From Dryomyza anilis (taxonomy: Eukaryota > Arthropoda > Insecta > Diptera > Dryomyzidae), in contig OX638136.1 in NCBI GenBank assembly GCA_951804985.1, positions 6,699,852-6,763,851 on the forward strand: a stretch of DNA of 64,000 nt, read 5' to 3'. Below, piece by piece: positions 10,810 through 21,948 of the stretch; the stretch's first letter is position 1; each line of letters opens with the position of its first letter. The notes beneath the pieces are model-generated. The model did no database searches. It saw only the letters and a program-made list of their open reading frames with translations, and had not been told where the DNA came from. Both the position numbers and the translations under genes were made by a program.

Positions 10810-11501
10810 TTTTGGCACAACCGGCTTTTGGACCATACTTCAACTCCCAAGGGACGAGAAGTTGGAGATTATTATTGGAAGAAATAATTATTTTGTATCA
10901 TGGAAAATAATTTTTGTATTTTTGAGTATTGTGAAAAATAATGGAAAAAATTTGTGCGGTAGAAAAAAAATAAAATTTTGTGAATTTGTGATATAAAACA
11001 AAAGAAATATTTGAGAATTTTAATATGCAAAAAACCATGGAATTATGAAAATTGGCATTTGAAAAAAAAAAATAAAAAACAATTGAACATGTTAAAATAA
11101 ATTGTGGAATAAAATAAATTTTTAATAAAACTGTGAAATAAAATTTTGAAATGAATTACATAAATGATAAAATTTGATAAATCAGGAAATTAATAAAGCA
11201 AACTAATTGCTTTATAAAATTGATTAATTGATATATTGAAGAACATTTGTAAAGTAATTGTGAAAAAATATAAAATAGTTTGAGACATTTAATGATAATG
11301 ATTAATAAAATTGTAAATTTAAATAAATTGAATAACATAAGAATTTTGATACAGCAATGATTTCATAATGTTTCGAAATTAATTATAGAACAAAACTGGA
11401 AAATTAAAAAAAAAATAGAAACAAATAAATTAAAAGGATTCATAAATAATATGTTGATATGATTTTGAAATATAGATGAAAAAGTTTAAATAATGAAACA
11501 T

Positions 11502-12131
11502 ACAAATAAGATAAATACTTACTTATTTGGCCATTACAACCCATGATGGGTTTCGACAGCAGCAATCACCCCTCGCCAGTCGCTTCTGCATTGCGGGCGC
11601 TGGCGCCAGTTTTGCACTGCAAGTGTTGTCAGATTGTCTCGCACTTGGTCGCTCTACCGGAGATTCGGACGTCCTCTCCTACGTTGACCACCACTGGGTA
11701 CAGAATTGAACGCCTTTTTTGCTTGAGCGCTTTCATCCATACACTCGACACGTCCAAGCCAGCGTAGGCGATGGATCTTAATGCGCCTAATCAGCTTAGA
11801 GCTCATACAGCTCGTCGTTCCATCTGATTCTGTACTGGTTTTCAACGCATATCGGGCCATAGATTTTCCGAAGAATCTTTCTCTCAAACGTTCCTAAAGC
11901 TCGCATATCGGTGTTGGCAAGCGTCCATGCCTCAGCGGCATAGAGGAGGACTGGCATGATGAGCGACTTATAGAGCGTAATTTTAGTCCGTCGAGAGAGG
12001 GCTCTGCTCCTCAATTGCCTACTAAGCCCAAAGTAACACCAATTGGCAAGAGTTATTCTTCGGCTAATCTCCAGGCTGACATTGTTTTCCTTGTTGCTGC
12101 TGGTTCCTTTTCGATCTGTAAGAAATGCTCT
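11502..12131 (-). pseudogene. LINE fragment, array unit 2
   Basis: Same 630-bp insertion at the same site as in unit 1, with the same frameshift and stops. One visible coding difference is isoleucine to leucine near 12120 (SRAFLTDRK). The shared lesions show it was copied as part of the unit rather than inserted again. Confidence 0.88.
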
Positions 12132-12227
12132 AGACAATACAATTACATAAAAACCATATTATAAAACTACCAAGTATCATTACGAAATTTTAGAAATACC
12201 TCATAAAGTATTGTAAAAGGAAAAAAT

Positions 12228-13344
12228 CAAGGATTCAAACCTAAACGAATAACGGTTTCGATTTCAGTTTTTTCCGCGTTTCGGTTTTAAGTTTTTATAA
12301 CGAAACGATTTCGGTATACTGGTTCCAGGTTACAGTTTCGGTTTTTGTATACAATTTATTTGTTTCCATATTTTTTAAATAACACTGTGCGCACATTTGG
12401 CAACAATTTCCGACACCAGAAATTAAAGTAACATATTCCTATGGATTTGGACATTCTAAGAACAATGACGTTTTCAGTTTTTCCCTACACGTCCAGTTTC
12501 AAGGATATTTGAGAAAAACTGTATTGTATTAAAGTGGGAAACGAAATTTCAACAATTTTTGTTGTTATTTTAGTGAAAATACTGTGTTGTATAAATTATT
12601 TAATTGATTTCGGCAAGAAAAAATTTCAATCGTGGCCACAAGCGAATGAAAAGCAACATTTTGACTTCACCTGAGATGAGATATGATCTGAATTGCAGAA
12701 GTGAGCCACCGAGCAGCAAGAATACATCGGTAATTGTCTTAAACTTCATGAAAAGAAGAAGAATTTTGTACAATTTCCATCCATAAAAGCCAAAGAAATT
12801 TTGAACTGCAATATCTGCAAACAAATATCTGCCTGTATACTTGAAATGTTCCAACTTGTCGAACTTACACTTTATATATCGTATTTTCTTAAGTCGTTGT
12901 AGTTGAGATGTTAATAATTTTCCTTTTTTTTCTAATTTTTTCTTGCATTACCATTGTTTTTTTATTACCTTATTCTATTTCTGTTATCCTTAATATATAT
13001 GTCCAAAATTGAGCTGTTTTGAAAAATCACACAAAAATCAATTAAAGGAATGATATTCTATTGAAATTATATTATTCAATATATAATATAATTCAAATTA
13101 ACTTTTCCAAACTTGTCCCACTTTACCCTAGGCTCCCTATATATTTTACTTATACAATTAATAAAAAAACAATATCATTAAAAATTGAATAATTTTTTAA
13201 CAATGAGTTGCTGGTGTTTTGTTCTTAAACCGAAATCGTTTATTTCGGTTTTTGATATCGGTTTATTTCTGATTTTCGTATAACGGTTTCCGTTTTGAAA
13301 ATGAAACGGTTTTAAACGGTTATCGGTTTCGGTTTCAATCCTTG
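12228..13344. mobile_element. hAT-like element, array copy 3 (1,117 bp)
   Basis: Same ends, same GAAAAAAT duplications and same length as copy 2. Confidence 0.8.
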
Positions 13345-13498
13345 GAAAAAATATTATTTTTCTTAATAATAATTTTCTCTTGATTTTAGCAATAACACAT
13401 AAAATAATTTTAGCAAAATTGCATTAAAATATTGTAAAAGAAAAAACTATTATTCTTTTTAATAATAATTTTTTTTTTTTTCAATAAGGGGGGAGGTA

Positions 13499-14067
13499 TG
13501 TTGTGAATAATAATTGTAGAGCCAACTGCTTAGATATGATCTACTGTTGTGTATCATAATCGTAGAGCTTACTTACGATTCACAATATAATTTTAACCAG
13601 TATATTTTTCTTGATGGCATATTTTTAGGGTTAAGAATTATGCATGTTAAACACAGACAACATTTAATTGTATTTGCACAACACTTAACATAGCCACTAT
13701 AGTACGACTACAATAAATAGATCATTCTGATCATACAAATAAATGCTGATTTAGCTATTCTAGTAAATGAGCCATGATGAAAGTACACAATTTATTGTGA
13801 AATTATAAGAATACGAAGTCTTATGTAGAAGTTATGTATAGACTAAAAATCAATTGTTTCCGATAAGCTGAAGCGTCTTGTTGTAAGACCTAGTTATAAG
13901 TAGTACTAAGACCTAGTTATAAGTTTACCAATTTTCAAAACGAATAAAGTGTCTTAAAATAAAAAAAAAGACTCGGTTGTTTTAAATAATAAAAACATGT
14001 AAAATGACTTAGTAAGTATAAAAAGATCAAGGAAGTTAAAGTCGAAGAAGGACTTCAACATACAACA
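13499..14067 (+). repeat. Array LTR 3 (569 bp)
   Basis: TGTTGTG...CATACAACA, with PPT upstream and PBS downstream as in LTR 2. One visible difference from LTR 2 is TACGACTAC in place of TACGCCTAC near 13706. Confidence 0.9.
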
Positions 14068-14760
14068 TTTTGGCACAACCGGCTTTTGGACCATACTTCA
14101 ACTCCCAAGGGACGAGAAGTTGGAGATTATTATTGGAAGAAATAATTATTTTGTATCATGGAAAATAATTTTTGTATTTTTGAGTATTGTGAAAAATAAT
14201 GGAAAAAATTTGTGCGGTAGAAAAAAAATAAAATTTTGTGAATTTGTGATATAAAACAAAAGAAATATTTGAGAATTTTAATATGCAAAAAACCATGGAA
14301 TTATGAAAATTGGCATTTGAAAAAAAAAAAATAAAAAACAATTGAACATGTTAAAATAAATTGTGGAATAAAATAAATTTTTAATAAAACTGTGAAATAA
14401 AATTTTGAAATGAATTACATAAATGATAAAATTTGATAAATCAGGAAATTAATAAAGCAAACTAATTGCTTTATAAAATTGATTAATTGATATATTGAAG
14501 AACATTTGTAAAGTAATTGTGAAAAAATATAAAATAGTTTGAGACATTTAATGATAATGATTAATAAAATTGTAAATTTAAATAAATTGAATAACATAAG
14601 AATTTTGATACAGCAATGATTTCATAATGTTTCGAAATTAATTATAGAACAAAACTGGAAAATTAAAAAAAAAATAGAAAAAAATAAATTAAAAGGATTC
14701 ATAAATAATATGTTGATATGATTTTGAAATATAGATGAAAAAGTTTAAATAATGAAACAT

Positions 14761-15390
14761 ACAAATAAGATAAATACTTACTTATTTGGCCATTACAACC
14801 CATGATGGGTTTCGACAGCAGCAATCACCCCTCGCCAGTCGCTTCTGCATTGCGGGCGCTGGCGCCAGTTTTGCACTGCAAGTGTTGTCAGATTGTCTCG
14901 CACTTGGTCGCTCTACCGGAGATTCGGACGTCCTCTCCTACGTTGACCACCACTGGGTACAGAATTGAACGCCTTTTTTGCTTGAGCGCTTTCATCCATA
15001 CACTCGACACGTCCAAGCCAGCGTAGGCGATGGATCTTAATGCGCCTAATCAGCTTAGAGCTCATACAGCTCGTCGTTCCATCTGATTCTGTACTGGTTT
15101 TCAACGCATATCGGGCCATAGATTTTCCGAAGAATCTTTCTCTCAAACGTTCCTAAAGCTCGCATATCGGTGTTGGCAAGCGTCCATGCCTCAGCGGCAT
15201 AGAGGAGGACTGGCATGATGAGCGACTTATAGAGCGTAATTTTAGTCCGTCGAGAGAGGGCTCTGCTCCTCAATTGCCTACTAAGCCCAAAGTAACACCA
15301 ATTGGCAAGAGTTATTCTTCGGCTAATCTCCAGGCTGACATTGTTTTCCTTGTTGCTGCTGGTTCCTTTTCGATCTGTAATAAATGCTCT
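14761..15390 (-). pseudogene. LINE fragment, array unit 3
   Basis: Same 630-bp insertion and lesions as at 8244 and 11502. Confidence 0.88.
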
Positions 15391-15486
15391 AGACAATACA
15401 ATTACATAAAAACCATATTATAAAACTACCAAGTATCATTACGAAATTTTAGAAATACCTCATAAAGTATTGTAAAAGGAAAAAAT

Positions 15487-16603
15487 CAAGGATTCAAACC
15501 TAAACGAATAACGGTTTCGATTTCAGTTTTTTCCGCGTTTCGGTTTTAAGTTTTTATAACGAAACGATTTCGGTATACTGGTTCCAGGTTACAGTTTCGG
15601 TTTTTGTATACAATTTATTTGTTTCCATATTTTTTAAATAACACTGTGCGCACATTTGGCAACAATTTCCGACACCAGAAATTAAAGTAACATATTCCTA
15701 TGGATTTGGACATTCTAAGAACAATGACGTTTTCAGTTTTTCCCTACACGTCCAGTTTCAAGGATATTTGAGAAAAACTGTATTGTATTAAAGTGGGAAA
15801 CGAAATTTCAACAATTTTTGTTGTTATTTTAGTGAAAATACTGTGTTGTATAAATTATTTAATTGATTTCGGCAAGAAAAAATTTCAATCGTGGCCACAA
15901 GCGAATGAAAAGCAACATTTTGACTTCACCTGAGATGAGATATGATCTGAATTGCAGAAGTGAGCCACCGAGCAGCAAGAATACATCGGTAATTGTCTTA
16001 AACTTCATGAAAAGAAGAAGAATTTTGTACAATTTCCATCCATAAAAGCCAAAGAAATTTTGAACTGCAATATCTGCAAACAAATATCTGCCTGTATACT
16101 TGAAATGTTCCAACTTGTCGAACTTACACTTTATATATCGTATTTTCTTAAGTCGTTGTAGTTGAGATGTTAATAATTTTCCTTTTTTTTCTAATTTTTT
16201 CTTGCATTACCATTGTTTTTTTATTACCTTATTCTATTTCTGTTATCCTTAATATATATGTCCAAAATTGAGCTGTTTTGAAAAATCACACAAAAATCAA
16301 TTAAAGGAATGATATTCTATTGAAATTATATTATTCAATATATAATATAATTCAAATTAACTTTTCCAAACTTGTACCACTTTACCCTAGGCTCCCTATA
16401 TATTTTACTTATACAATAAATAAAAAAACAATATCATTAAAAATTGAATAATTTTTTAACAATGAGTTGCTGGTGTTTTGTTCTTAAACCGAAATCGTTT
16501 ATTTCGGTTTTTGATATCGGTTTATTTCTGATTTTCGTATAACGGTTTCCGTTTTGAAAATGAAACGGTTTTAAACGGTTATCGGTTTCGGTTTCAATCC
16601 TTG
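15487..16603. mobile_element. hAT-like element, array copy 4 (1,117 bp)
   Basis: Same ends, TSDs and length as copies 2 and 3. One visible difference is CTTGTACCAC in place of CTTGTCCCAC near 16375. Confidence 0.8.
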
Positions 16604-16755
16604 GAAAAAATATTATTTTTCTTAATAATAATTTTCTCTTGATTTTAGCAATAACACATAAAATAATTTTAGCAAAATTGCATTAAAATATTGTAAAAGA
16701 AAAAACTATTATTCTTTTTAATAATAATTTTTTTTTTTCAATAAGGGGGGAGGTA

Positions 16756-17324
16756 TGTTGTGAATAATAATTGTAGAGCCAACTGCTTAGATATGATCTA
16801 CTGTTGTGTATCATAATCGTAGAGCTTACTTACGATTCACAATATAATTTTAACCAGTATTTTTTTCTTGATGGCATATTTTTAGGGTTAAGAATTATGC
16901 ATGTTAAACACAGACAACATTTAATTGTATTTGCACAACACTTAACATAGCCACTATAGTACGCCTACAATAAATAGATCATTCTGATCATACAAATAAA
17001 TGCTGATTTAGCTATTTTAGTAAATGAGCCATGATGAAAGTACACAATTTATTGTGAAATTATAAGAATACGAAGTCTTATGTAGAAGTTATGTATAGAC
17101 TAAAAATCAATTGTTTCCGATAAGCTGAAGCGTCTTGTTGTAAGACCTAGTTATAAGTAGTACTAAGACCTAGTTATAAGTTTACCAATTTTCAAAACGA
17201 ATAAAGTGTCTTAAAATAAAAAAAAAGACTCGGTTGTTTTAAATAATAAAAACAGGTAAAATGACTTAGTAAGTATAAAAAGATCAAGGAAGTTAAAGTC
17301 GAAGAAGGACTTCAACATACAACA
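16756..17324 (+). repeat. Array LTR 4 (569 bp)
   Basis: The last LTR of the array, followed by PBS and about 210 bp of leader. Homology stops near 17535 inside the leader (GAGAATTTAATGC), so the array is truncated on both sides. Confidence 0.9.
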
Positions 17325-17535
17325 TTTTGGCACAACCGGCTTTTGGACCATACTTCAACTCCCAAGGGACGATAAGTTGGAGATTATTATTGGAAGAAAT
17401 AATTATTTTGTATCATGGAAAATAATTTTTGTATTTTTGATTATTGTGAAAAATAATGGAAAAAATTTGTGCGGTAGAAAAAAAATAAAATTTTGTGAAT
17501 TTGTGATATAAAACAAAAGAAATATTTGAGAATTT

Positions 17536-17915
17536 AATGCTTTAATAACATAACATATACTAAATAATGCAATATCCTGTTTTAAAATAGCAACGTAGAA
17601 GAAAATAATGTTAGAAGTAACTGAACGACACCACCGACGCACGAGACGCACAAACAAAAAACGAAATGAAATCCAGAAGAAAAAAACAATATTGCAATTT
17701 AAGAAAATGAATAAATCAAACTTAACAAATAAAAGTAGTTAATACTATTAAAGATTTAGTTGTATTGAAATTATATTAAATTAATTTCTATTAATATTTT
17801 AATTAAAAAATGGGTAAATATGATTAATTAATTAGTAAATATATTTATATTTTTAATTGGAATATGATTTTGTTTACTATTAATATCAATTGTTATATAT
17901 ACGAACAATATTTTG

Positions 17916-17920
<5 letters not shown>
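17536..17920. other. AT-rich sequence, nothing recognised
   Basis: No gene, repeat copy or RNA gene recognised between the array end and the TA microsatellite. Confidence 0.5.

Positions 17921-17995
<75 letters not shown>
17921..17995. repeat. (TA)n microsatellite
   Basis: A 75-bp pure TA run directly at the 3' tail of the minus-strand SINE (17996-18252). It may have grown from the SINE tail. Confidence 0.98.
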
Positions 17996-17999
<4 letters not shown>

Positions 18000-18252
18000 C
18001 TTGTTTAGAACTTCGACCGAGCTCTCTCACTCATTTTGAGCTGTGCGTGTTATATTTGTACTCAAAGTGGTGGGACCTACAGTTTATTGCCGAATCCGAA
18101 CGGCGGGTGAGAGCTTTTCATAGGCAATGGTTTTACTCTCGTAGGTTTGCCATTTACTGACGAGAGGTAGCGCGGTATAGAAAAATGTTTCTATGAAAAG
18201 ATGTTGTTAGCCCAAGTCCAGGCTTGAACCGGGGACCTTTCGGCTCGCAGCA
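17996..18252 (-). mobile_element. tRNA-derived SINE, minus copy
   Basis: Read on minus, it begins AAGTGCTGCGAGCCGAAAG and has GTCCCCGGTTCAAGCCTGGAC. This contains a Pol III B box (GGTTCAAGCC) in a T-arm-like stem, GTCC paired with GGAC. About 200 bp of tRNA-unrelated body follow, including ACCGCGCTACCTCTCG and TCGGATTCGGCAATAAACTG, and the 3' end runs into TGTATATATA. A second copy lies on plus at 44957-45206. The A box is lost or unclear because the 5' end is truncated. Confidence 0.75.
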
Positions 18253-19003
18253 CTTAGTTTGCTTATTTAATTTCCTGATTTATCAAATTGTATCATTTAT
18301 GTAATTCATTTCAAAATTTTATTTCACAGTTTTATTAAAAATTTATTTTATTCCACAATTTATTTCAACATGTTCAATTGTTTTTTATTTTTTTTTTTTT
18401 TCAAATGACAATTTTCATAATTCCATGGTTTTTTGCATATTAAAATTCTCAAATATTTCTTTTGTTTTATATCACAAATTCACAAAATTTTATTTTTTTT
18501 CTACCGCACTAATTTTTTCCATTATTTTTCACAATACTCAAAAATACAAAAATTATTTTCCATGATACAAAATAATTATTTCTTCCAATAATAATCTCCA
18601 ACTTCTCGTCCCTTGGGAGTTGAAGTATGGTCCAAAAGCCGGTTGTGCCAAAATGTTGTATGTTGAAGTCCTTCTTCGACTTTAACTTCCTTGATCTTTT
18701 TATACTTACTAAGTCATTTTACCTGTTTTTATTATTTAAAACAACCGAGTCTTTTTTTATTTTAAGACACTTTATTAATTTTGAAAATTGGTAAACTTAT
18801 AACTAGTTCTTAGAACTACTTATAACTAGGTCTTACAACAAGACGCTTCAGCTTATCGGAAACAATTGATTTTTAGTCTATACATAACTTCTACATAAGA
18901 CTTAGTATTCTTATAATTTCACAATAAATTGTGTACTTTCATCATGGCTCATTTACTAAAATAGCTAAATCAGCATTTATTTGTATGATCAGAATGATCT
19001 ATG
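18253..19003 (-). mobile_element. Inverted leader plus LTR fragment of the array/errantivirus family
   Basis: On minus, the LTR part (18654-19003, truncated at its 5' side after AGAATGATCTAT) is followed by PBS TTGGCACAACCGGC and leader to about 18253. It is closer to the array LTR/leader than to the provirus at 25-27 kb and lies in inverted orientation to the array. The 18,4xx and 18,7xx stretches mirror 7,7xx and 7,4xx. Confidence 0.85.
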
Positions 19004-19110
19004 GGGGATATAAGTCATAAATTTCTGATTTATGAATAATATTCTGAGGGTGGGGAGGTTCAGCATAATTGAAAACTTTAAAATTAAGGTATGCAATTAA
19101 ATATCCAACA
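19004..19110. repeat. Fragment of fly repeat F
   Basis: GGGGATATAAGTCATAAATT, TGATTTATGAATAATATTCT and AAATTAAGGTATGCAATTAA match 40591-40680 in the F copy at 39984-40800. AACCTAACTTTCCCAACTCG at about 19819 matches the other F end (about 40778), so 19004-19840 may be one F copy with foreign sequence inside. Confidence 0.7.
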
Positions 19111-19240
19111 TTGTGTTTATTTTTTTTAATATCTTTTGTTTTATACTTGTGTAATATTTGTTCATACTTATAATTATAATCTAACCGATTTAATACTTGT
19201 AATTGGATGATAATTATTATATATATGTATATAGATAAAC

Positions 19241-19750
19241 TTATGCAACTGATTTAACCTTTATGTGTATTGAGTGTGTCCGTTGGATCTGAATTGATTT
19301 TATATTTGGTTTGGAGAGTTGTAAAAAGATTATATGAGTTCTTTTATATGGCCTCCTCTTGTTCTTCTGTGTGCTGGGACGGACTTGTTCATCTTCAATG
19401 GTTGGTTGTATGTCGTGCGTTTGGTCTGTTGGGTTTCGATTGGTCTTGTGGAATTTGCAAATGGTGCTATATCCAGTAGGCGTCGTCATGTTAATACTCT
19501 CTAAATCGTTGAGGAGAGTTTTGTCCCGTTGACTCGGTTGTCGATATGTTCGAGATAAGTGTTTTATTTTTCTCTGCGATCTTGTCAAACAAATTTTTGA
19601 ATAATCTTGCTGCTCATGTCGCGTTATGTAGGATATTTTAGATTTCCGAATTGTTGATATCAGAAAACCTCGTGGTTCGATATTGCATCGTTTCTTCTTT
19701 ATATATGATTGAAGACATAAATTTGCGATTTCTCTTTTTCTTCTTTATTA
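19241..19750 (-). CDS. Unrecognised minus-strand open frame inside repeat F debris
   Basis: Open on minus from about 19750 to the stop at 19241, roughly 165 codons without an ATG near the start. It is basic, with segments such as IEPRGFLISTIRKSK, SRTYRQPSQRDKTLL and RPSTQKNKRRPYKRT. I do not recognise a domain. It lies between two F ends, on the opposite strand to the env remnant downstream. It could be a piece of an errantivirus coding region, or chance in a basic, AT-rich frame. No function is proposed. Confidence 0.2.
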
Positions 19751-19933
19751 TATATTTCAAGGTTCATTTTGCATCTTGTATTTGGCAATTGTGGTAATTG
19801 TAAACATTCAATCATTGCAACCTAACTTTCCCAACTCGTTTTTTTCTCAAGTTATCTATAAAAATATTTTTGAATATTTGAATGTGTGCCAATAATAACA
19901 ATAATATATTTTGTTTTTTAGATAGATTTCTTC

Positions 19934-19937
<4 letters not shown>

Positions 19938-20022
<85 letters not shown>
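19938..20022. repeat. (TA)n microsatellite
   Basis: An 85-bp TA run, followed by T-rich sequence. It truncates the env remnant on its 5' side. Confidence 0.98.
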
Positions 20023-20024
<2 letters not shown>

Positions 20025-20193
20025 CTTCTTTTTTTATATATTGTTAGTTTTTTTTTTTGTATATATGTATATATTTTATTTTTGTGTTTATTTTTTTTTA
20101 ATATCTTTTGTTTTATACTTGTGACAAACTTCTGACAAACAAATACTTCTTCTGATACTTCTGACAAACAAATACATAATCACGGCAAACACA

Positions 20194-21948
20194 ATGTGCG
20201 AACAAATGAGCACCAATGTAAACGGACCCAGCATAAAAAGATCATGTATAGCAGCAACACGGGAGACCACGGCAATAATAGCCACACTACAAAAAAATGA
20301 AGAAATAATTAAGCGCACAATAAAGAGTAACCGACAAAAGAGATCACTCAATTTCATTGGCGAAGGACTCAACTGAGCTTTTGGACTGATGGACAATAAA
20401 GAAAGAGAGACTATATATAAACATCTCAATGATATTGAAGATAATGAACATAAAACATACGAAATTATGAAAAGACAAATTACGGTGATTTCATCAAATT
20501 ATAACAAGATAGCAGAACCCTTACTGAATTCCTTAAAGGAAGTCGAAAATCTGCAAAAGGTTTTAAACATAACAATAAGAACACAAAAATACATAAATGA
20601 AAAAATAAACCAACAAGTTAGTCATTTACTATTCATGATGGATACCTTGGAAATTCAATCTACAATTAATGCAAACCTAATCGAAATTCAAGGACAACAG
20701 CAGATGGAAATGGCAATCATAGATGATCTATACAAGGGACGATTACACCCGACAATTATAGACCAGAGCGAGTTAGATGAAATGCTGACTAATCTCACGT
20801 TAAGAGGAAAGGCGAAGTGGTTCATACAAAAATCATTCGAAATGCACCGTGCATCAACAGTACGAGTTTTCCCAGACACAGACGGCCTAATAATAGTCAT
20901 CAAGACACCACTACCTGATGATTTGTTGTTCACATTATATAGAATTTACCCAATACCCACAAATATTAATGAAGAATGGGATGCATTGGTTAAAACAACA
21001 TATGACTACATATCAGAAGCAGAAGACCGGAGCAAATACATAGGTCTATCGAATGAAGATCACAGCAAATGCATTTTGGTTAGCCAACATACGGACAAAG
21101 AAATTACACTATGCAAACGTCCAGGAACCATGCTAACAACTAGCAACACACTATGTGAAGTCGCGCTGATTCAACACAGAACAGATATTAAAGATACCTG
21201 TGAACATGTTGCAATCAAAAGGAGTTCTGGCCTAGTAGTTAAACTATGGACACCAAACACATGGTTGTATAAATTCAATACACCAACCTTTTTCGAAGCA
21301 GTTTGTGGGTCAAATATAGCCACATTGACACTATCCGGCCTGGGTTGGATGTCCATAAATGAAGCTTGCAACATACACAACAAAGAAATGATACTGCCAT
21401 ACGAGTTTACACATCAAAGCATTAGGAATATAACATACAAGAAGGAAGAACATACGGTTATGATAGAAAATTTACAAGGCAATTGGTCATCATTAGCATA
21501 TTCAAATATATCACAAACATCGTTACCGATCTTGGTGTCAGATCACAGCAAAATAAGAGCAGCATTAAGAGATGGGCATCGTGATTTCGACGAAATATTA
21601 CTACAATTAACTGATAACCAGGAACGCAAAGAATTACTTAATCGCCAAAATGAAATAACGAAAACCGGTATGTCGTACGGCATATTAATGCTGATACTAA
21701 TAATAATAATAGCGGCATATGTATTATACATACATTACTACTCGACAATTAAAAATAAAGCAACAATAAAAGCCGATGAATTTAATACAAATAAATCACC
21801 AATAGCAACAATAGATGTAGAAGCGGCTAAGAAAAACCTTGAAATGGTGTCAAATACATTTCCCAGCAAGAAATCCCCACTCGAAAAAATCGGTTCATTG
21901 CGGAAATCAACAACGCAGAAACCAAACACCACAACACCCATAGCAAGC
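20194..21948 (+). pseudogene. Errantivirus-like env (baculovirus-F-type), 5'-truncated, one internal stop
   Basis: Envelope glycoprotein gene of an insect endogenous retrovirus; in the family this protein mediates membrane fusion. The receptor-binding N-terminal part is mostly missing. A furin-type site (RQKR) near 20335-20345 is followed by a hydrophobic SLNFIGEG stretch. An in-frame TGA at 20374-20376 interrupts the frame, which reopens immediately and continues to 21948. The rest shows a long coiled-coil-prone helix (20400-20750), a cysteine-containing ectodomain (21080-21400), a NISQ glycosylation sequon near 21510 and a transmembrane segment, GILMLILIIIIAAYVLY (about 21675-21730). From 21949 the frame reads antisense pol, so the native end is lost. 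Confidence 0.82.

Larger units (their letters stand above)
5338..17535 (+). mobile_element. Tandem array of a non-autonomous errantivirus-like LTR element (period ~3,258 bp)
   Basis: A head-to-tail array reading internal(partial)-LTR-internal-LTR-internal-LTR-internal-LTR-leader(partial). LTRs of exactly 569 bp lie at 6982, 10241, 13499 and 16756. Each is preceded by a polypurine tract (AAGGGGGGAGG) and followed by a PBS-like TTTTGGCACAACCGGC. Internal regions carry no gag, pol or env. They hold about 690 bp of leader, a 630-bp LINE 3' end, a 1,117-bp hAT-like element and a short 3' tail. Leader and LTR are related to those of the minus-strand provirus at 25390-26849. Adjacent units share LTRs, which suggests unequal recombination or insertion of multi-copy circular or concatemeric DNA rather than independent insertions. 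Confidence 0.9.

Noticed and set aside
5338..17535. CRISPR-like or regulatory repeat array
   Set aside because: Period is 3.26 kb with LTR, PBS and PPT features; it is a retroelement array in a eukaryotic genome.
18215..18256. A genuine tRNA gene (B-box-like GGTTCAAGCC)
   Set aside because: No acceptor stem, A box or anticodon arm; the same block recurs at 44957 with a common unrelated body, so it is a SINE.
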